Shown piece by piece: positions 35,051-43,755 of a DNA stretch of 46,186 nt (its first letter is position 1; each line of letters begins with the position of its first letter). This stretch comes from Clostridia bacterium (GTDB lineage Bacteria > Bacillota > DUOV01 > Zhaonellaceae). A program made the translations under genes and the position numbers. The notes under the pieces were generated by a model. The model did not search any database. It was not told where the DNA came from and saw only the letters and a list, made by a program, of their open reading frames with translations. Location of the stretch: positions 1 to 46,186 of the forward strand of contig DUOV01000173.1 in the NCBI GenBank assembly GCA_012838615.1. The letters run 5' to 3'.

Positions 35051-35105
35051 AATAATCCCTCTAGTTACAACTATTTAAGCTTAGTGTAGTCAAAGAGGGA
35101 TTATT
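35051..35105 (-). terminator. Terminator of ileS
   Basis: Long hairpin with outer arms AATAATCCCTCT / AGAGGGATTATT and an inner partly paired stem. A T-rich tail follows on the minus strand. 12 bases after the ileS stop. Confidence 0.75.
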
Positions 35106-35116
35106 TTAATCGTTAC

Positions 35117-37894
35117 TTATAGCTTAGTAATCACATCCAAGCAACGAGCACAAAGAGTTGGATGCTCCTCTGATTCACCAACTGTGGTACTTACATTCCA
35201 ACATCTTTCGCATTTTTCTCCGGGAGCTATAGTAACCAGTAGTTTTAAATCGGGTACGTCAATAGCCTGTAAAGCATTTTCCGGTGCCTCGTCAAAGGAT
35301 TTAAGTTCTACAGCTGAAACAATAAATACTGTTGCCAGCTCCTGTTCAAAAGGCTTCAGAAAATCAAACAACTCTTGTTTTAAATATAGTGTTACCTTAG
35401 CATTTAGCGAATTACCAATGGTTTTTTCTTGACGGGCAATCTCCAAACCTTTAGCAACTTCTTCCCGAATATCTATCAATTTATCCCATTTGGCTTCCAA
35501 TTCTTCATTCAGGTATTTTTTATCGACACCTGGCCAATCGGTTAATTGAACGCTTTCCGGTTCGTCACCCTTTTTAGGAATATAGCGCCATATTTCTTCG
35601 CTAGTATAAGCTAAAATTGGTGTTAGCATACGAACCAAGGCATTGATGATTTCAAACATAGCCGTTTGGGCTGATCTACGACCCTGGTGATCTGGGTTAA
35701 AAGTGTAAAGGCGATCTTTAATTATATCTAGGTAGAATGCACTCATATCCACAACACAGAATTTATGGATACTATGATAAACCACGTGGAATTCGTAGTC
35801 ATCAAAGCTATCGGTAACCTTCTCAATCAATCTGTGTAGTCTCAGCAAAGCCCAACGATCAATTTCCCACATATCTTCATAAGCAACATCATCCTTGCCA
35901 GGTGTAAAATCATTTAGGTTACCTAAGATAAAACGGCAAGTATTTCTAATCTTACGATAAGATTCAGTTATCTGTTTTAAAATGCTAGGCGAAGCAGCAA
36001 TATCCTTTCTATAGTCAGCAGAAGCTACCCACAAGCGTAAAATATCTGCACCCTTTTGTTTAATAACATCTAAGGGATCAATACCATTGCCCAGGGATTT
36101 TGACATCTTTCTGCCTTTTTCATCAACTACATAACCGTGAGTCAAAACTCCTTTATAAGGAGCTTTGCCTGTTGTAGCTACTGAAGTAGAAAGAGAAGAG
36201 TTAAACCAACCCCGGTGCTGGTCACTACCTTCCAAATATAAATCTGCCGGCCAAGCTAGGTTCGGGTTATCTTGTAAAACTGCAGCATGGCTGGAGCCTG
36301 AATCAAACCACACATCCATAATATCGTTTTCTTTTGCAAAATGAGTATGACCGCATTTACATTTAAGTCCAGAGGGCACCAATTCATCTGCTTCCTTAGC
36401 GAACCAAATATTAGAACCGTGTTTACGGAAAAGGTTTTGAATATGAGTAATTGTTTCGTCAGTAATAATCGGTTCATTACATTTTGCACAGTAGAAAATA
36501 GGTATAGGTACACCCCAGGTACGCTGCCTGGAAATACACCAATCGCCCCGTTCTGCTACCATGCTATAAATTCGGTCTTTGCCCCAAGCCGGTATCCATT
36601 TTACCTGCTCTTCAATAGCTTTGAGGGCTTCTTTACGGAATCCATCAATAGATGCAAACCATTGTTCCGTTGCCCTGTAAATTACCGGGTCCTTACAACG
36701 CCAGCAATGTGGATATTGGTGCTGAATAAAGCTAAGCTTAAGCAGACAATTTTTTTCGTCAAGTAATTTAGTAACAGCTTTATTTGCCTCCTCATAGGAA
36801 AGACCCTCAAGTTGGGGAATCTCTTTAGTGAAACGTCCCTTTGCATCTAAGGGAGAAATAATAGGCAAGTTATATTTTCTTCCAATTTCATAGTCTTCTA
36901 AACCGTGACCGGGCGCAGTATGAACACAACCGGTACCTGCATCTAAGGTAACATGCTCGCCCACAATAACTAAAGAATCCCTGTCCAGAAAAGGATGACG
37001 GCAAACTACTAATTCTAAATCTGAGCCTTTAAAAGATTGTAGAATCTTGCCTTCCCCTAATTCTGCTTCTTCTAAAACACCTTTATACAATTCCTTGGCC
37101 ATGATGTACTTTTCCTGACCAACTTGTAACAGTACATATTCATACTCTGGGTGCAGAGATATTGCCACGTTGGCCGGAATAGTCCAAGGAGTTGTTGTCC
37201 AAATAATAACGTAAGTATCTTCAAGGTCAAACAAACCTTTTGCATCTTTCACCGGGAATTTAACATAAATAGAAGCCGATCTTTTATCCTGGTACTCAAC
37301 TTCTGCTTCAGCTAATGCAGTTTCACAATCTGAGCACCAGTAAACCGGTTTTAAGCCTTTGTAGATGTAGCCTTTTTTAGCCATGTCACCAAAAACGCCT
37401 ACTTGAGCCGCTTCATAATCAGGTGTTAAGGTTAAATACGGATTTTCCCAATCACCTCTAACACCTAACCTTTTAAAGGACTCTCGCTGAATACCCACAT
37501 ATTTCATGGCAAACTCAGCACAGCGGTTTCTGAAATCAACCGTATCAATTTCTTTGCGGTTAAGTTTCAAACTTTTAATAGCTCGTGTTTCAATAGGCAA
37601 ACCATGGGTGTCCCAACCTGGAACATAAGGCGCATCAAAACCATTCATAGAATGATACTTAACAATAAAGTCTTTTAAGATTTTATTCAAAGCTGTACCT
37701 AAGTGAATATCTCCGTTTGCGTAAGGAGGTCCATCGTGTAAAACAAACTTCGGTTTTCCTTGATTTTTTTCTTGTACTTTTGCATAAACATCCATATCTT
37801 CCCAAAATTTCAAGATCTCAGGTTCTCGTTCCGGTAAATTACCTCGCATGGGGAAGTCGGTTTTTGGTAAATTTAGTGTTTTATCGTATTCCAT
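35117..37894 (-). CDS. ileS: Isoleucyl-tRNA synthetase
   Basis: 925 residues. HIGH-type motif [18 protein letters not shown]1 editing domain ([30 protein letters not shown]), KMSKS in [11 protein letters not shown], and C-terminal Zn finger CERCWNV ... CARC. It charges tRNA-Ile. RBS AGGGGTG before ATG at 37894. Controlled by a T-box leader with an Ile codon (see below). Confidence 0.98.
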   Translation of the reverse strand: MEYDKTLNLPKTDFPMRGNLPEREPEILKFWEDMDVYAKVQEKNQGKPKFVLHDGPPYANGDIHLGTALNKILKDFIVKYHSMNGFDAPYVPGWDTHGLPIETRAIKSLKLNRKEIDTVDFRNRCAEFAMKYVGIQRESFKRLGVRGDWENPYLTLTPDYEAAQVGVFGDMAKKGYIYKGLKPVYWCSDCETALAEAEVEYQDKRSASIYVKFPVKDAKGLFDLEDTYVIIWTTTPWTIPANVAISLHPEYEYVLLQVGQEKYIMAKELYKGVLEEAELGEGKILQSFKGSDLELVVCRHPFLDRDSLVIVGEHVTLDAGTGCVHTAPGHGLEDYEIGRKYNLPIISPLDAKGRFTKEIPQLEGLSYEEANKAVTKLLDEKNCLLKLSFIQHQYPHCWRCKDPVIYRATEQWFASIDGFRKEALKAIEEQVKWIPAWGKDRIYSMVAERGDWCISRQRTWGVPIPIFYCAKCNEPIITDETITHIQNLFRKHGSNIWFAKEADELVPSGLKCKCGHTHFAKENDIMDVWFDSGSSHAAVLQDNPNLAWPADLYLEGSDQHRGWFNSSLSTSVATTGKAPYKGVLTHGYVVDEKGRKMSKSLGNGIDPLDVIKQKGADILRLWVASADYRKDIAASPSILKQITESYRKIRNTCRFILGNLNDFTPGKDDVAYEDMWEIDRWALLRLHRLIEKVTDSFDDYEFHVVYHSIHKFCVVDMSAFYLDIIKDRLYTFNPDHQGRRSAQTAMFEIINALVRMLTPILAYTSEEIWRYIPKKGDEPESVQLTDWPGVDKKYLNEELEAKWDKLIDIREEVAKGLEIARQEKTIGNSLNAKVTLYLKQELFDFLKPFEQELATVFIVSAVELKSFDEAPENALQAIDVPDLKLLVTIAPGEKCERCWNVSTTVGESEEHPTLCARCLDVITKL

Positions 37895-38010
37895 TTTTTC
37901 ACCCCTTCACATTAGAAAAACTTAGCTTGCGCCAAGTCCTTTGGACGAAAGCGAAAGCCTAAGTTGCTATTATTTAATCAGAAAGCTTATACTTTTGATT
38001 TACTAAATAA

Positions 38011-38240
38011 AAACTCTCGCCCCTAAAGGACGAGAGTTTATTCCCGCGGTACCACCTTTATACATTTACCCCCATTAGGAATAAATGCACTTACAAACTA
38101 GTAACGGCATAGACCGAGGTATCCTACTATAGTTCAGATCCCAACTCCAGGGTGATCTTCAATTGAGCTCAGTTATCCGGCTTCCACTATCCCAGACTCG
38201 CTTCAACTTTCTGCCCAACCTACTGTCCCTTTCATAGTTT
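38011..38240 (-). ncRNA. T-box leader (tRNA-Ile sensing) of ileS
   Basis: The minus-strand RNA starts with a long Stem I near 38235 (GGGACAGTAGG). The specifier loop carries GAAGAUCACC, with AUC (Ile) at 38156-38154. The T-box bulge motif UGGUACCGCGG is at 38054-38044. The intrinsic terminator AAACTCTCG..CGAGAGTTT is at 38039-38011, with a T-tract. Uncharged tRNA-Ile should pair with codon and bulge to allow ileS transcription. This fills the 411-base gap between divIVA and ileS. Confidence 0.93.
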
Positions 38241-38241
38241 T

Positions 38242-38270
38242 TATATATTATGTTGATATCATTTTGTTAA
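38242..38270 (-). promoter_or_regulatory. Promoter of the T-box/ileS transcript
   Basis: On the minus strand TTAACA (38270-38265), 17-base spacer, TATATA (38247-38242), just before the start of Stem I. Confidence 0.6.
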
Positions 38271-38305
38271 CATTATATGTTTATGTTTATATTATTCAAA
38301 GGAAA

Positions 38306-38791
38306 TTATACCACACTATCCTCAGTTGTCAAATCAGCTTCTTCTGCCCAATTATCTTTTTCCAGCAACTCAAGATGAGCTAATAAATATGATTTCAACT
38401 GGACTTTTAGACTACGAGCCTTTTCCAGGGCAACTTGGTACTCATCCTTTAAACGGGTTAACTTTTTTTCAGCTTCCGCCTGCATTTCCTGTAAACGGAG
38501 CTGGTGTTCCTTTTGCACCAATTCACATTCTTTTAGTGCGTTTTCTTTAACTTCTTCTGCAGTTTGCTGAGCAATTAATAAGGTTTTGTTTAAAGTATCT
38601 TCCAGAGTCTTATATTGCTCCAAAGCTGAGCCTAGTTTCTTATTTTCCTCTTTCAGTTCCTGGTTTTCTTTAAACATCTGTTCATAATCTCTCAAAATAC
38701 GTGACATAAAGACATTGACTTCTTCCTCACTATACCCTCTTAAAACTTTACGGAACTGTTTATTTTGTATGTCCAAAGGAGTAAGAACCAT
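38306..38791 (-). CDS. divIVA: DivIVA-domain cell division protein
   Basis: 161 residues from the ATG at 38791 (MVLTPLDIQNKQF), RBS GGAGGTG; the track's 38839 start is not supported. The conserved N terminus (F..VLRGYSEEEVNVFM) and a long coiled coil (about 35-150) are typical. DivIVA binds curved membrane at poles and septa. Last gene of the sepF-yggT-ylmH-divIVA run. Confidence 0.93.
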   Translation of the reverse strand: MVLTPLDIQNKQFRKVLRGYSEEEVNVFMSRILRDYEQMFKENQELKEENKKLGSALEQYKTLEDTLNKTLLIAQQTAEEVKENALKECELVQKEHQLRLQEMQAEAEKKLTRLKDEYQVALEKARSLKVQLKSYLLAHLELLEKDNWAEEADLTTEDSVV

Positions 38792-38880
38792 CTTGCACCT
38801 CCAAAAGGTTGTTTTTTTACCAAATTCGACGTAATTCATAAATTTTCCTCTAAGTGCAAGAAGGTAGTAAAAATTATTAC

Positions 38881-39666
38881 CTACTCCAAACGATGCAACA
38901 AAATTGCCATCCGCCCTTTCTTAGTACTGCCTAACAATTCATAAAACTTAACCCGTCCGTAGCCACGATAGGAAATCGTATCCCCAGCCTTCACTTCTTT
39001 GCTGGGATCGATTATTTCCTTCCAGTTTAATTTTACCTTACCGCCTTTGATATCTTGCACACATTGCTTTCTGGAAAGGCCAAAACCATGGCTACTTACA
39101 CTATCCAACCGTAAGGAAGCCACAGTTGTTCTTATTTCCTTGTATTTCACCTTATTGCTTAAGTCAGCAAAGTCTTCTACAAGGGTAGTATGGACACTAA
39201 TTTGTCCTACTTTAGATAAATGAGTAGAAACATAATGGGCTAATTCACTAGTCATAATACAATAGGCTGCTTGTTCTCCAACTACTATATCACCAAGCTT
39301 TGTCCTTCGAAGACCGAGTCCTAAAATAGAACCTAAAAAATCTCGATGAGTAAGAAGCTCGAAATCTTTAGTACTTTCTACTTTTACACAACCTAAATTA
39401 AAATCAGAAAAATGAGGTTGGTAATATTCCTGACATAGCAAGATCCTTTTTCTTTCAGCTTCCTGATACCCGCCAAAAAATTGAAATTTGAGATTTGAAA
39501 AACCGAGTAAAATATCTTTAGCCAAATTTAAAAGATGGGGATCAAAAAAATCAGTCACCACAATTTCATGGGTCACCAAAACTTTTTCCACCCCATCCAA
39601 AACTCTGGTCATGGCAAACCGTTCTTCAGGATCTCTTAGGTGATTTAATTTTTTAAGTTTATCCAT
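38881..39666 (-). CDS. ylmH: YlmH-type S4 RNA-binding protein
   Basis: 261 residues. N-terminal domain of the YlmH family (ERFAMTRVLDGVEKVL; FFGGYQEAERKRILLC), and a C-terminal S4 domain (SSHGFGLSRKQCVQDIKGGKVKLNW). It is linked to cell division in pneumococcus and to ribosome rescue in Bacillus. The start is 2 bases after the yggT stop. Confidence 0.94.
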   Translation of the reverse strand: MDKLKKLNHLRDPEERFAMTRVLDGVEKVLVTHEIVVTDFFDPHLLNLAKDILLGFSNLKFQFFGGYQEAERKRILLCQEYYQPHFSDFNLGCVKVESTKDFELLTHRDFLGSILGLGLRRTKLGDIVVGEQAAYCIMTSELAHYVSTHLSKVGQISVHTTLVEDFADLSNKVKYKEIRTTVASLRLDSVSSHGFGLSRKQCVQDIKGGKVKLNWKEIIDPSKEVKAGDTISYRGYGRVKFYELLGSTKKGRMAILLHRLE

Positions 39667-39668
39667 TT

Positions 39669-39923
39669 TTACAGTAGTCCTAAAAGTAACTTTTCAATAA
39701 GATTTAGAAGAAGTATTGCTATGATGGGAGAAAAATCAATAGGCAGCGCAGTTCGAGGCATGATCCTACGAATAGGCGCTAAAATAGGTTCTGTAATTTC
39801 GTAAACAAAACGAACTATAGGGTTACTATAATCATGAGTTATCCATGATAAAAGAACACGTGCCAAAATTAGTACATCTAATATTTCAAAGGCAACCCGA
39901 ATCACGGTAGGAAAAATATACAT
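39669..39923 (-). CDS. YggT family membrane protein (YlmG)
   Basis: 84 residues from the ATG at 39923 (MYIFPTVIRV), RBS GAGGTGG. Two hydrophobic helices with LLSWITHDYSNPIVRFVYEITEPILAPIRRIMP between them, the family signature. It sits in its usual place between sepF and ylmH. Confidence 0.92.
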   Translation of the reverse strand: MYIFPTVIRVAFEILDVLILARVLLSWITHDYSNPIVRFVYEITEPILAPIRRIMPRTALPIDFSPIIAILLLNLIEKLLLGLL

Positions 39924-39971
39924 AGTCCACCTCAACTTGTCAGTACTAAGTACCTACTGGAACACAAAGCC

Positions 39972-40409
39972 TTAATTAAGTTTTGCTTTGGACAATGCCA
40001 ACCGTTCCATGTAGCCTGTATCCAGATCTCCAGCAATATCCACATTTTGCGGAACAAATAGCATAATTGAACCGCTAACTTTCTGCATACTTCCTCCCAA
40101 AGCATAAGTTGTCCCACTTAAGAAATCAATAATGCGTCTAGCAAGGTCCTTATCTACTCCTTCTAAGTTAACGATAACCGGTCTTCTATTTTTCAAATGA
40201 TCGGCAATACCTTGTACTTGTTCAAATTTTCCAGGCTTAACAATTACCATCTTCATTGATTTTGGGGATGGTATACTTACAATATTGCTCCTTCTGACTT
40301 TGTCACTTCCCCCATTCCACGGTACTACCTCTTCCCGAGTCAAAGTTTCCTCTTCCTCTTCGAATTCAAATCCTAAAATACCTAGCATTTTATCAACAAA
40401 CTTAGCCAT
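39972..40409 (-). CDS. sepF: Cell division protein SepF
   Basis: 145 residues. N-terminal membrane-binding helix (MAKFVDKMLGILGFE), acidic linker, and SepF domain (VNLEGVDKDLARRIIDFLSGTTYALGGSMQKV). It anchors FtsZ filaments to the membrane. RBS AAGGGGG. Confidence 0.95.
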   Translation of the reverse strand: MAKFVDKMLGILGFEFEEEEETLTREEVVPWNGGSDKVRRSNIVSIPSPKSMKMVIVKPGKFEQVQGIADHLKNRRPVIVNLEGVDKDLARRIIDFLSGTTYALGGSMQKVSGSIMLFVPQNVDIAGDLDTGYMERLALSKAKLN

Positions 40410-40423
40410 AGTTTTCCCCCTTA

Positions 40424-41113
40424 TTATTTTCTTTGTCCAAATATACCAGTACCTACTCTAATCAGAGTTGCACCTTCTTCTACAGCCACTTCATAATCAT
40501 TAGTCATACCCATAGACAGATGCTTCATTTCTACTCCCGGTATGGCTTGCTTCGTAATTTTTTCTGCTAAATTCCTTAAATCCCTAAACACATAACGAAC
40601 TTCTTCCGCATCCTCCACAAAAGGCGCCATAGTCATCAACCCCAAAATTTTCAGGCCTTTTATCCCTACAATATCTTTAAGGAACGGAATTACTTCCTCG
40701 ACCTTCAGTCCGAATTTTGATTCTTCCTCGGCTACGTTAACTTGAACTAAGACCGGCATAACAATTCCCTGTTGTTGAGCTCTTTTGGAAATTTCTTTTA
40801 CTAAAGAAAACCTATCTAGCGAATGAATCATTTTAACTTTATCAATAATATATTTTACTTTGTTAGTTTGAAGATGTCCGATTAAATGCCAATCCACTTT
40901 TTCTTTTAGCAAAGGGTACTTTTTAGTTATTTCTTGTACCCTGTTTTCCCCAACGGCAGTAATACCTGCTGCAATGGCTTCTTCCATTTGGGGTATATCT
41001 ACTGTCTTTGTTACAGCAATAATCTGAATATCTTCCGGATTTCTTCCCACTTTCAAGGCAGCTTGAGAAACTTTGTCACGAACTATATGCAAATTTGATG
41101 CTATTGAAGCCAA
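40424..41113 (-). CDS. YggS/YlmE family pyridoxal-phosphate homeostasis protein
   Basis: 229 residues, typical. PLP-binding lysine in IIAVTKTVD, GENRVQE, WHLIGHLQTNK, and the C-terminal LSMGMTNDYEVAVEEGATLIRVGTGIFG. It buffers PLP in the cytoplasm. TTG start with GGAGGTAG. Confidence 0.95.
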   Translation of the reverse strand: MASIASNLHIVRDKVSQAALKVGRNPEDIQIIAVTKTVDIPQMEEAIAAGITAVGENRVQEITKKYPLLKEKVDWHLIGHLQTNKVKYIIDKVKMIHSLDRFSLVKEISKRAQQQGIVMPVLVQVNVAEEESKFGLKVEEVIPFLKDIVGIKGLKILGLMTMAPFVEDAEEVRYVFRDLRNLAEKITKQAIPGVEMKHLSMGMTNDYEVAVEEGATLIRVGTGIFGQRK

Positions 41114-41178
41114 CCTTCTACCTCCAATTCTTAAACATTATTTTCTACGTAAGGTTTATATTTCCTGCCATATTATAA

Positions 41179-42150
41179 CTACTTTAAATTGGGACTTTTA
41201 ATTAAAATCTCGTCTCCTGCATCTAAACCTAAAACAGCCAGATAATCATCAACTTGTCCAATTATTTCAATGGGTACGAATTGATAGCTGTTAGAGCCCA
41301 TTTTGTATACTCCTTTTACCCCTTCTTTTTTGCTTAACGCAGCTTCTGGTATAATAATTCCCTCATAACTGTCAACAATTAACTCTATCTCCACTAGACG
41401 CTCTGTTAAAAACTGCTGTGGCCAATCCCAAATTTCAGCAATAACCCTACATCCGGCAGGGATTTGAATAATTTCACCTACTTTTATACTGTATAACTTT
41501 TTTTGGTTATCCAGGCGAAACTTTAAAACCTTTCCTACTTGAGGAAGATTGTTAAAATCCTCTTGGGAAAAACTAAAGTCCAAAAGCATAGGTTTTAAAT
41601 TGTTAACGATTTTAACAAAGCCCGTACCGCTGGGAATCACTTGCTGATTAGCAACCACTTGGCTGGTGGCCGCTTTGGCCTGTTCATAGATACTTTCTGC
41701 TTTTAATTGGGTTATGGTTTCAGGCGTAAGGACATGTTCTAATCCGTCTAGCTTATAAGACACAATACCTGCCTTACGGGCATATATAGATTCATCAGGC
41801 CTTTCTTCTGTAGATGAAGAACCTTCACCTGTTATTATAGCAATTAATGCACCTTCCGGCACTCGCTCTCCTTCTGCGGCTAAAGGTTTTGGTTGTCCTG
41901 CTAAAGTACAACTGTAAACTTGCTCATTTCTTACTAAAACTGCTTCCACAAGTACAACTCTTTCCAATGTACCCTGCTCAACACAAATGGTTTTTGTCAT
42001 GGTCATAACAACTAGACCATGGACCTGCTTGAGCACAAACCATATTCCTAAAAAAGCCAAGAAAAATATAACCATGCGAAGCCCATGCCATCTATAGGTA
42101 CGGCTTTTTTTCTCTTTTTCAAGCCTAAGTCTTCGGGGTGTATACTGCAT
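41179..42150 (-). CDS. HlyD-like membrane-anchored protein
   Basis: 323 residues. A basic N terminus, one membrane helix (about 27-46), then an HlyD/membrane-fusion-like domain with barrel-sandwich and beta-barrel features (VERVVLVEAVLVRNEQVYSCTLAG, VPEGALIAIITG, GSNSYQFVPIEIIG). No export ATPase or RND partner is adjacent. This type is often found in the sepF cluster of Clostridia, so a role in envelope or division is possible but unproven. Confidence 0.8.
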   Translation of the reverse strand: MQYTPRRLRLEKEKKSRTYRWHGLRMVIFFLAFLGIWFVLKQVHGLVVMTMTKTICVEQGTLERVVLVEAVLVRNEQVYSCTLAGQPKPLAAEGERVPEGALIAIITGEGSSSTEERPDESIYARKAGIVSYKLDGLEHVLTPETITQLKAESIYEQAKAATSQVVANQQVIPSGTGFVKIVNNLKPMLLDFSFSQEDFNNLPQVGKVLKFRLDNQKKLYSIKVGEIIQIPAGCRVIAEIWDWPQQFLTERLVEIELIVDSYEGIIIPEAALSKKEGVKGVYKMGSNSYQFVPIEIIGQVDDYLAVLGLDAGDEILIKSPNLK

Positions 42151-42234
42151 AACTAACTCCTAGGTTTACTTTTAAGTATTCCATATTTCTCCAACTAATA
42201 CTTTTCTCCTGCCAGTAGATCCTGTTTTAACCTA

Positions 42235-43053
42235 CTACTTCAACATTATAACAGCAGCCATTCGGCCAGTCTTTCCTCCTTCTGCTCGATAAGAAAAAAA
42301 CAAATCATTTTGACACCTAGTGCAAATATTGCTCATAAAAATATTTTCATTTAAAGCACCTGCTTCCAACAAGGCAAGTTTGTTTGCTTCCTGTAAGTTT
42401 AATTTCCACTTGGAAGAAGTGGGATAGAATATCTGTTCAACTGGCCAAAAATATTCCTTGAACTTATTTATTATAAATTCATCAACCTCATAACAGCAAG
42501 ATCCTATGGACGGTCCAATACCAATTAAACACTTATCCGGGCGACTTCCAAATGCTTCTGCCATTTTCAACAAAGTCTTGGCCCCAATCTTTGCTAAAGT
42601 TCCTTTCCATCCAGCGTGAGCTAAACCTATAGCAGGGGTTTCCGGATCTAAGTAAAAAATTGGCACGCAATCTGCATAATAAGTACTGAGAGGAAGATAA
42701 GGCTGATTAGTAATCAATGCATCGGTAGCACTTAAAGCCGTAACGTAATTGGCAGCCCCTTTCCCTTTATCCTCAGCGCTAACTATGTATACAGCATCCC
42801 CATGAACCTGTTCAGCGGCCACCAGATCCTGCCAATTAATTTTTAAAGACTCACAAAATAACCGGCGGTTTTTTACAACTGACTCCTTATCATCACCTAC
42901 ATGAAGGCCCAGATTTAAACTTTGGAAGGGTGGCTGACTATACCCCCCAAGTCTGGTAGAAAAACCATGCTGGACTAAATCTGTATCATCAAACCTTGGT
43001 ATGGTCAGATATGCTGATGTTTCAGTCTCCCAGAGTCTGAAGTCGCTCTTCAT
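42235..43053 (-). CDS. pgeF: YlmD/PgeF polyphenol oxidase family (purine nucleoside / peptidoglycan editing factor)
   Basis: 272 residues. TYYADCVPIFYLD, HAGWKGTLAKI (Zn His) and GIGPSIGSCCYEVD are the family signature. Members act on purine nucleosides, or edit muropeptide precursors in E. coli. It is the usual first gene of this cluster. Confidence 0.92.
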   Translation of the reverse strand: MKSDFRLWETETSAYLTIPRFDDTDLVQHGFSTRLGGYSQPPFQSLNLGLHVGDDKESVVKNRRLFCESLKINWQDLVAAEQVHGDAVYIVSAEDKGKGAANYVTALSATDALITNQPYLPLSTYYADCVPIFYLDPETPAIGLAHAGWKGTLAKIGAKTLLKMAEAFGSRPDKCLIGIGPSIGSCCYEVDEFIINKFKEYFWPVEQIFYPTSSKWKLNLQEANKLALLEAGALNENIFMSNICTRCQNDLFFSYRAEGGKTGRMAAVIMLK

Positions 43054-43188
43054 TACTACACCTCACTACACCTCTTTATAGTTCATTATTATATCCTATT
43101 TTATAGCCCCGGCTCTTTTTGTTCTAGTAAAAATCTTTAGATACATTTAATATTTCCCTTTACACTATTACATGTATGCCTACAATGC

Positions 43189-43222
43189 AAAAACAGCCAC
43201 CAATTTGAAACTAGTGACTGTT
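43189..43222 (-). terminator. Terminator of nrdG
   Basis: AACAGTCAC / GTGGCTGTT stem (43222-43214 / 43200-43192; one mismatch) and a T-rich tail on the minus strand, about 12 bases after the nrdG stop. Confidence 0.65.
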
Positions 43223-43233
43223 CTATCTAACTT

Positions 43234-43743
43234 TTATATGGCTTTTTGAATGGGCTTTCTCTGTGCAAGGGATTCCTGGACCACAATAAGGCGCTGATTT
43301 CTAGAACCCCGATAAATTAAATTTAAATCTCTTTGGTTAATCAGAAAAGGACCATCTATCAAAATATCAGTTAACTCCAGCAACCGATAAATCTCGGGCT
43401 TTTTCTCAGCTAGAGCCAGTAACTCTTCGAATAAATACCCGGTATAAACTACTAAATCCAGACCTGCCCCCTTTACCTTCTCCGCTAACTCAACCAAGGG
43501 AGCAGCTTGGAGAAAAGGTTCACCCCCGGAAAAAGTTACACCCTTAAGCAGTTTTCGTTGGCGAATCTGTTTCCACAATTCATCAACTGTTATTAGATAA
43601 CCGCCATGGGGATCATGGGTCTCAGGGTTATGACATCCTGGACACCCATGAAAACACCCCTGACAAAACACTACAAATCTAATTCCGGGACCATCTACTA
43701 TACTTTCATTTATTGTACCTGCAATACGGATTTGCAATATCAT
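43234..43743 (-). CDS. nrdG: Anaerobic ribonucleotide reductase activating protein
   Basis: 169 residues. Radical-SAM cluster CFHGCPGC (CX3CX2C) near the N terminus and SGGEPF. It generates the glycyl radical on NrdD under anoxic conditions. It starts 12 bases after the nrdD stop. Confidence 0.96.
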   Translation of the reverse strand: MILQIRIAGTINESIVDGPGIRFVVFCQGCFHGCPGCHNPETHDPHGGYLITVDELWKQIRQRKLLKGVTFSGGEPFLQAAPLVELAEKVKGAGLDLVVYTGYLFEELLALAEKKPEIYRLLELTDILIDGPFLINQRDLNLIYRGSRNQRLIVVQESLAQRKPIQKAI

Positions 43744-43755
43744 TCACCTGTCTCT

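Noticed and set aside
36341-36766. 141-residue ORF opposite ileS
   Set aside because: Shadow of ileS, which has all conserved motifs on the other strand.
35117-37894. HLGT instead of HIGH in ileS as a possible defect
   Set aside because: Variation at this motif is known in bacterial synthetases, and all other motifs are intact.
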